Shown here: positions 60,217 to 64,000 of the stretch, one piece after another | How positions within the stretch are numbered: position 1 is the first letter of the stretch | Layout: every line of letters starts with the position of its first letter | Origin: Gammaproteobacteria bacterium | GTDB lineage: Bacteria > Pseudomonadota > Gammaproteobacteria > Pseudomonadales > Halieaceae | Assembly (NCBI GenBank): GCA_024644535.1 | Contig: JAHEKX010000001.1 | Location: forward strand, 115,244 to 179,243 | Length of the DNA: 64,000 nt | Direction: 5' to 3' | Position numbers and translations under genes: made by a program | Notes under the pieces: model-generated | What the model saw: the letters and a program-made list of their open reading frames with translations, nothing else | The model's database searches: none | Told to the model about the DNA's origin: nothing

Positions 60217-61241
60217 TGCTACAGCAGGTATCGGCACCGCATCTGCGTGCCGGTCAGTCCACCGAAGAAATCATGCTGCGAGTATTACTCGCATTAGTGC
60301 CCGGTATCATTGCCATGGCGCACTTCTTTGGCGCTGGCGTATTCACCAATATCATTGGTGCCTGTATTGCGGCCGTACTGTGCGAGTCTTTGTGCCTGCG
60401 ATTAAGAGACCGACCCTTGCTACTCTATCTTAAGGACTACAGCGCCGTGGTGACCGCCGTACTCCTCGCTCTTGCTCTACCGCCCTACTCTCCTTGGTGG
60501 TTAATCACAATCGGTACCGTTGCAGCCATTGCACTGGCAAAGCATGTTTTTGGCGGGCTGGGGAGTAACCCTTTCAACCCCGCCATGGTCGGTTACGTTG
60601 TGTTATTGATTTCGTTTCCTGTGCAGATGACACAATGGACCGCGCCAAGTTCACTGGCCGCCAACCCTGGCGTCTGGGACAGCGTGCTAGCAATGATCGG
60701 ATCCGAGGCCTACGATGCGGTCACTATGGCGACACCGCTGGACCTCTTGAAACAAAACGACGGTTTTATGGTGAGCGCGCTATGGCAACAATATCCACAA
60801 TTTGGTCGCTTTTCAGGCGTCGGCTGGGAATGGATTAACCTTGCTTTTCTGGCCGGTGGTGTTTGGCTGTTACAGCAAAAAATATTTACCTGGCACGCGC
60901 CCGTGGGAATGCTAGCTGTTCTTGGCTTAATGAGCGCGCTTTTCTATGACGGAGGGTCATCATCCAGCGGCGGCTCACCACTGTTCCACTGGTTAAGTGG
61001 GGCCACCATGCTCGGCGCCTTCTTTATCGTCACTGACCCAGTCTCAGGTGCGACCTCAAATTTAGGGCGCTTAATTTTTGGCGCACTAGTAGGTCTGCTA
61101 GTGTATTGCATACGCGTGTGGGGCTCTTACCCTGATGCAGTTGCCTTTGCGGTATTATTGATGAATTTTGCGGCCCCGTTCATCGACTACTACACTCAGC
61201 CCAAGCCCTACGGTTATCAAGCAAGGGATGCCGATAAGTGA
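60213..61241 (+). CDS. rsxD: Electron transport complex subunit RsxD
   Basis: The 342-residue membrane subunit has about nine helices. The covalent FMN site SGATSN lies in FIVTDPVSGATS, and GGLGSNPFNPAMVGY is conserved. The threonine of SGAT is the flavin attachment residue by family knowledge. Confidence 0.97.
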   Translation: MMLQQVSAPHLRAGQSTEEIMLRVLLALVPGIIAMAHFFGAGVFTNIIGACIAAVLCESLCLRLRDRPLLLYLKDYSAVVTAVLLALALPPYSPWWLITIGTVAAIALAKHVFGGLGSNPFNPAMVGYVVLLISFPVQMTQWTAPSSLAANPGVWDSVLAMIGSEAYDAVTMATPLDLLKQNDGFMVSALWQQYPQFGRFSGVGWEWINLAFLAGGVWLLQQKIFTWHAPVGMLAVLGLMSALFYDGGSSSSGGSPLFHWLSGATMLGAFFIVTDPVSGATSNLGRLIFGALVGLLVYCIRVWGSYPDAVAFAVLLMNFAAPFIDYYTQPKPYGYQARDADK

Positions 61242-61966
61242 TAGCTCGATCAATTATTAAGCACAGCGCAGCCCTAGCGGCCTTCGCCGCTATCTGCGCC
61301 CTAATCCTCGCCTTCACATACGCTAAAACCAAGACGCCTATCGCGCAAGCTAAAGCCAAAGCCAGAGCGCAAGCACTAGCTGAAGTCATGCCGCCGAGCC
61401 TTTACTTCGACCCTGTTCTCGACGAGAGTTTCGTTGTCTCTGACAGCAATAGCACTCGTTTTATTACCCCGGGCACAACAATTTTGCGGGCACTCAGTAA
61501 TGGCGTAGTTGCTGGGATCATCGTTCCCATTCAAACACCCGAGGGATATAGCGGCGACATCGAGTTATTGATTGGCATCGATAGTAGCCTAGCGATTACC
61601 GGTGTCCGAGTGGTGTCCCACAAAGAAACACCCGGTCTTGGCGACAAGATACAGCGCAATAAGTCACCGTGGATCGATAGTTTTATCGACAAATCGCTGT
61701 CAAACACACATCCTGGCGCTTGGGCAGTTGTAAAAGACGGTGGTAGTTTTGATCAGTTTACGGGCGCCACTATCACACCTCGAGCCGTGGTCCATGCCGT
61801 CTACAGCACCGTACTGTACGCTCGAGACAACTATCAGTCGCTGTTCGAGGCGCCTCTACCCGAAACCCTGCACGACATCTCATTCATTACGACCCAGCGG
61901 GTAAATATCAAAAGCCAACTGGGTTATTCTGAAAAACCTGTGCTAGGAGCCACCTATGCCGAGTGA
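61238..61966 (+). CDS. rsxG: Electron transport complex subunit RsxG
   Basis: The 242-residue protein has an N-terminal membrane anchor (about 12-30) and a periplasmic FMN-binding domain. This contains [12 protein letters not shown] and the covalent flavin site [10 protein letters not shown]. It overlaps rsxD by 4 bases and rsxE by 11. Confidence 0.96.
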   Translation: MIARSIIKHSAALAAFAAICALILAFTYAKTKTPIAQAKAKARAQALAEVMPPSLYFDPVLDESFVVSDSNSTRFITPGTTILRALSNGVVAGIIVPIQTPEGYSGDIELLIGIDSSLAITGVRVVSHKETPGLGDKIQRNKSPWIDSFIDKSLSNTHPGAWAVVKDGGSFDQFTGATITPRAVVHAVYSTVLYARDNYQSLFEAPLPETLHDISFITTQRVNIKSQLGYSEKPVLGATYAE

Positions 61967-62663
61967 CCTCAAAGACCTAACCGTAAAAGGCCTATGGAGC
62001 AACAACCCAGCTCTGGTTCAACTTTTGGGTTTATGCCCCCTGCTCGCGGTCAGCACCAACGTCGCTAACGCACTCGGCCTGGGCCTTGCGACCTTGTTCG
62101 TGTTGGTCGTCTCAAATGTATCCGTATCGCTAGTACGTAACATTGTAAGTAATGCTATTCGGCTCCCTGTCTTCGTGTTAATCATCGCCTCTGCGGTGAC
62201 CTGTACCGAGTTACTGATGCAAGCCTACAGCTTCGAGCTATATCAGGTACTGGGTATATTTTTACCTCTCATCACGACTAACTGCGCCATACTGGGTCGA
62301 GCTGAGGCATTTGCCAGCAAAAATCCTGTGGTACCCGCTGCCTACGATGGCTTAATGATGGGACTCGGTTTTGCGCTGGTACTAGTGGCCTTGGGCTCAA
62401 TACGAGAACTTCTTGGAACCGGGGTGCTATTTGCAGATATGCAGCTACTGTTTGGCACGCGGGCAGAGGCTTGGCGTTGCATTGTATTTAAAGACTATGA
62501 GCCCTTTTTACTCGCGGTATTACCCCCGGGCGCGTTTATTTTTACGGGCTTACTCATTGCACTCAAAAACAGGTTGGACCAGTACTTTGCCAGTAAAAAC
62601 GTCAAACCCACGGCTAGTGACGCAGGCAGCAAGCGCGCCCGCGTGACAGGTGTTATTCGCTAA
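61956..62663 (+). CDS. rsxE: Electron transport complex subunit RsxE
   Basis: The 235-residue six-helix subunit is homologous to RsxA, with [13 protein letters not shown] and [15 protein letters not shown] holding the cluster cysteines. It completes the six-gene Rnf-type complex, which in E. coli keeps SoxR reduced and in others couples ferredoxin/NADH to an ion gradient. Its last 11 bases overlap a convergent gene. No nth follows. Confidence 0.97.
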   Translation: MPSDLKDLTVKGLWSNNPALVQLLGLCPLLAVSTNVANALGLGLATLFVLVVSNVSVSLVRNIVSNAIRLPVFVLIIASAVTCTELLMQAYSFELYQVLGIFLPLITTNCAILGRAEAFASKNPVVPAAYDGLMMGLGFALVLVALGSIRELLGTGVLFADMQLLFGTRAEAWRCIVFKDYEPFLLAVLPPGAFIFTGLLIALKNRLDQYFASKNVKPTASDAGSKRARVTGVIR

Positions 62664-63063
62664 GAGACTCTTGGATTAGCTCTAAGCCATCTAGGATCTC
62701 ATCGATAATGGCATCATCAAGACCTTGGTTCTCTTCGTCACAGACGTAGGTCACAAACAGGGTGAGGCTTTGAGCACGCAACCACCATTCTCGAATCGCA
62801 GCGCCTTCCTCCACATAGGCCGTTTCGACGCCATCAAAGTCACCGCAACAACAGCTGCTCCACTCTAAATTATCGAGCTCGGCGTTCAACTTCGCTAGCT
62901 CTTCAATACTCAGCTGAACCTCACCCGGCTCGGCTAATAACTGGCTAATCTCGATGGTACCCACCTCATCGCGGTCGGTAATTAGAATACTTTCGTCGTC
63001 TTGTTCGGCATTCCATTCGTCAGGCAAACCAAGACGCCACCACTGTGTTTCAAGTACTCTCAT
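62653..63063 (-). CDS. Uncharacterised acidic protein
   Basis: I do not recognise this 136-residue protein. It is strongly acidic and begins with Trp-rich [10 protein letters not shown]. It has a run of three cysteines in [11 protein letters not shown] (about 68-78) and a second WW near residue 93. No signal peptide or membrane helix is seen. The start overlaps the rimI stop by 4 bases, so it is the last gene of a leftward operon with rimI. The cysteines could bind a metal, but nothing proves it. Confidence 0.7.
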   Translation of the reverse strand: MRVLETQWWRLGLPDEWNAEQDDESILITDRDEVGTIEISQLLAEPGEVQLSIEELAKLNAELDNLEWSSCCCGDFDGVETAYVEEGAAIREWWLRAQSLTLFVTYVCDEENQGLDDAIIDEILDGLELIQESLSE

Positions 63064-63521
63064 TGTGTCTCCAATTTCTTTGACATTAGCACAGCATCTT
63101 CGCGGCTACCGTCGGAGTTGGGATAATAGCGCTTTCGCAGGCCGTCTTGAACAAAACCTAGGCACTCGTACAAACCAATAGCGCCGGTATTCGATGCGCG
63201 CACTTCTAGCAGGCAGCGCTCGCAGGCTTGATTCTGCCCCCATATTAGCCCTTCTGCCAACAGACGTGCCGCCAAGCCCTTTCTGCGCTTTTCAGGACTA
63301 ACGCCAATGTTGTAAAGCGCGCAGTTATCGTATTCCTTGGCCATAACGGCATAGGCAATGATACTCGCCCCCTCTCTGAGCACCAGCACAATTTCGCTCT
63401 CATCACCTCTACAACCGGGATAAAAGGCTTCTTCAGTCCAGCGCGACTCGCCGCATTCTTTCGCAAGAGTGGCTAAAGCTTTAAGATCCGACAGGCCCGC
63501 CTGAGCTAAAACCACACTCAC
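63060..63521 (-). CDS. rimI: Ribosomal-protein-alanine N-acetyltransferase
   Basis: From the GTG at 63519-63521, which overlaps the upstream stop as GTGA, the GNAT protein has 153 residues, near the E. coli length (148). The acetyl-CoA loop is RRKGLAARLL, and LEVRASNTGAIGLYECLGF is the RimI motif C-terminal part. It acetylates the N terminus of S18. The open frame extends ten codons further upstream with a TTG. Confidence 0.9.
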   Translation of the reverse strand: MSVVLAQAGLSDLKALATLAKECGESRWTEEAFYPGCRGDESEIVLVLREGASIIAYAVMAKEYDNCALYNIGVSPEKRRKGLAARLLAEGLIWGQNQACERCLLEVRASNTGAIGLYECLGFVQDGLRKRYYPNSDGSREDAVLMSKKLETQ

Positions 63522-64000
63522 GCAAAGCCGTTGGCAATCAGGTTGCGCCAAAGTGAGCGTTTAAGAGACTGATCTGCGAGCATGGCCTCTAGGCTTGGGC
63601 CTATCAAGATCTGTTTATCGGTTGCGTGCTGAACAAACACTTGCGCAAGTTGTTGGCTTAAGTCACCCAGCAATAAGACTCGCGTATCAGTCTGGGCAGT
63701 ATGCTTGCTTAAAAACCCTGCAAAAGCAGATTTGGCCGCATCTGACTCTTTGGCCGGCACTCCAGGTATTGGCCAGTGGAATTCGAGCACGTTCGGTAAG
63801 GCTGCGGCATCTGACTGGCTAGAGTTCGCCGCATGGCAAGCTAAACTGATGTTCTTTGCCAAAGCCCAGTGTTGGGCCTGCAATTGTTCGCCTACCGCCA
63901 CTAAACTCACGTGCGCATGAGCATAAACTAGAGCGGTGAATTTAGCGGGCAATAAAACTTCGTCTGCACTGGCACTGGCACTGGCACTGGCACTGGCACT
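63518..64000 (-). CDS. HolD-position protein, 5' end outside window
   Basis: The frame is open to the right edge, so the start is not seen; the TTG at 63952 is not needed. The visible 160 codons begin with a Ser-Ala dipeptide repeat, then DEVLLPAKFTALVY and a Rossmann-like VLLLGDLSQ, and end ANGFA. It lies just before rimI, where gammaproteobacteria keep holD (DNA polymerase III psi subunit). Size, hydrophobic strands and place fit HolD, but I see no decisive motif. An Ala/Ser linker would be unusual in E. coli HolD. Confidence 0.6.
   Translation of the reverse strand, partial: SASASASASASADEVLLPAKFTALVYAHAHVSLVAVGEQLQAQHWALAKNISLACHAANSSQSDAAALPNVLEFHWPIPGVPAKESDAAKSAFAGFLSKHTAQTDTRVLLLGDLSQQLAQVFVQHATDKQILIGPSLEAMLADQSLKRSLWRNLIANGFA
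63968..64000. repeat. Hexanucleotide tandem repeat in coding sequence
   Basis: The unit ACTGGC is repeated five times with a final ACT, and it reaches the window edge, so the true copy number is unknown. On the minus strand it encodes (Ser-Ala)n in frame with the HolD-position gene. Because the unit is six bases, copy changes would lengthen or shorten the peptide without a frameshift. Confidence 0.9.

Overview
The window reads as ordinary chromosome of a gammaproteobacterium, most likely a marine member of the Pseudomonadales/Cellvibrionales sphere. This rests on gene order and family variants: a FabY-type ketosynthase, a RibB fused to a dead RibA domain, the block arsC-wrbA-DUF2069 close to hda-DUF2066-purM as in Pseudomonas, and map-glnD-dapC leading into dapD-dapE. 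No tRNA or rRNA gene, CRISPR array, prophage, insertion sequence or integrase was recognised. The assignment is inference; no search was possible.

Layout. 1-9.2 kb: tail of a lipoprotein, a HupE/UreJ_2 membrane protein coupled to a membrane-anchored parvulin, fabY divergent from a GlxA-type AraC regulator, a thiolase, ribBX, a decayed PAS gene and a nitroreductase. 9.4-12.2 kb: a PAS-GGDEF-EAL gene broken by two in-frame TAG codons. 12.3-30.3 kb, all leftward: the conserved translation and envelope run rpsB-tsf-pyrH-frr-uppS-cdsA-dxr-rseP-bamA-skp-lpxD-fabZ-lpxA-lpxB-rnhB-dnaE. It makes ribosomal protein S2, EF-Ts, UMP, isoprenoid and phospholipid precursors, lipid A and the outer-membrane assembly machinery. 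The accA gene that commonly follows dnaE is absent here.

30.5-38.4 kb, rightward: map-glnD-dapC-nth-yffB-like-dapD-dapE, joining nitrogen sensing to the succinylase branch of diaminopimelate/lysine synthesis. dapA lies with bamC at 42.7-44.6 kb. 38.4-42.7 kb holds a small unknown protein, rsmJ, a nucleotidyl-cyclase-like protein, an LpxL-like acyltransferase and an MBL-fold hydrolase. 44.7-51.1 kb holds small redox and membrane genes, a PTPS-family protein lacking its usual catalytic residues, an SDR, a YhhQ-type queuosine-precursor transporter, hda and a DUF2066 gene.

51.3-57.2 kb: purM-purN-DUF3108, dcd, a short mrp and metG. 57.3-62.7 kb: the complete rsxABCDGE (Rnf-type) electron-transport operon. 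62.7-64 kb: a small unknown, rimI, and a HolD-position gene that runs off the right edge through a hexanucleotide repeat encoding Ser-Ala.

Most genes are housekeeping. I did not find a convincing new multi-gene system. The points most worth checking are the two decayed signalling genes, the PTPS homologue without its catalytic Cys and His, the unusual cyclase-like protein, the odd cysteine spacing in Nth, and the Ser-Ala repeat at the right edge.
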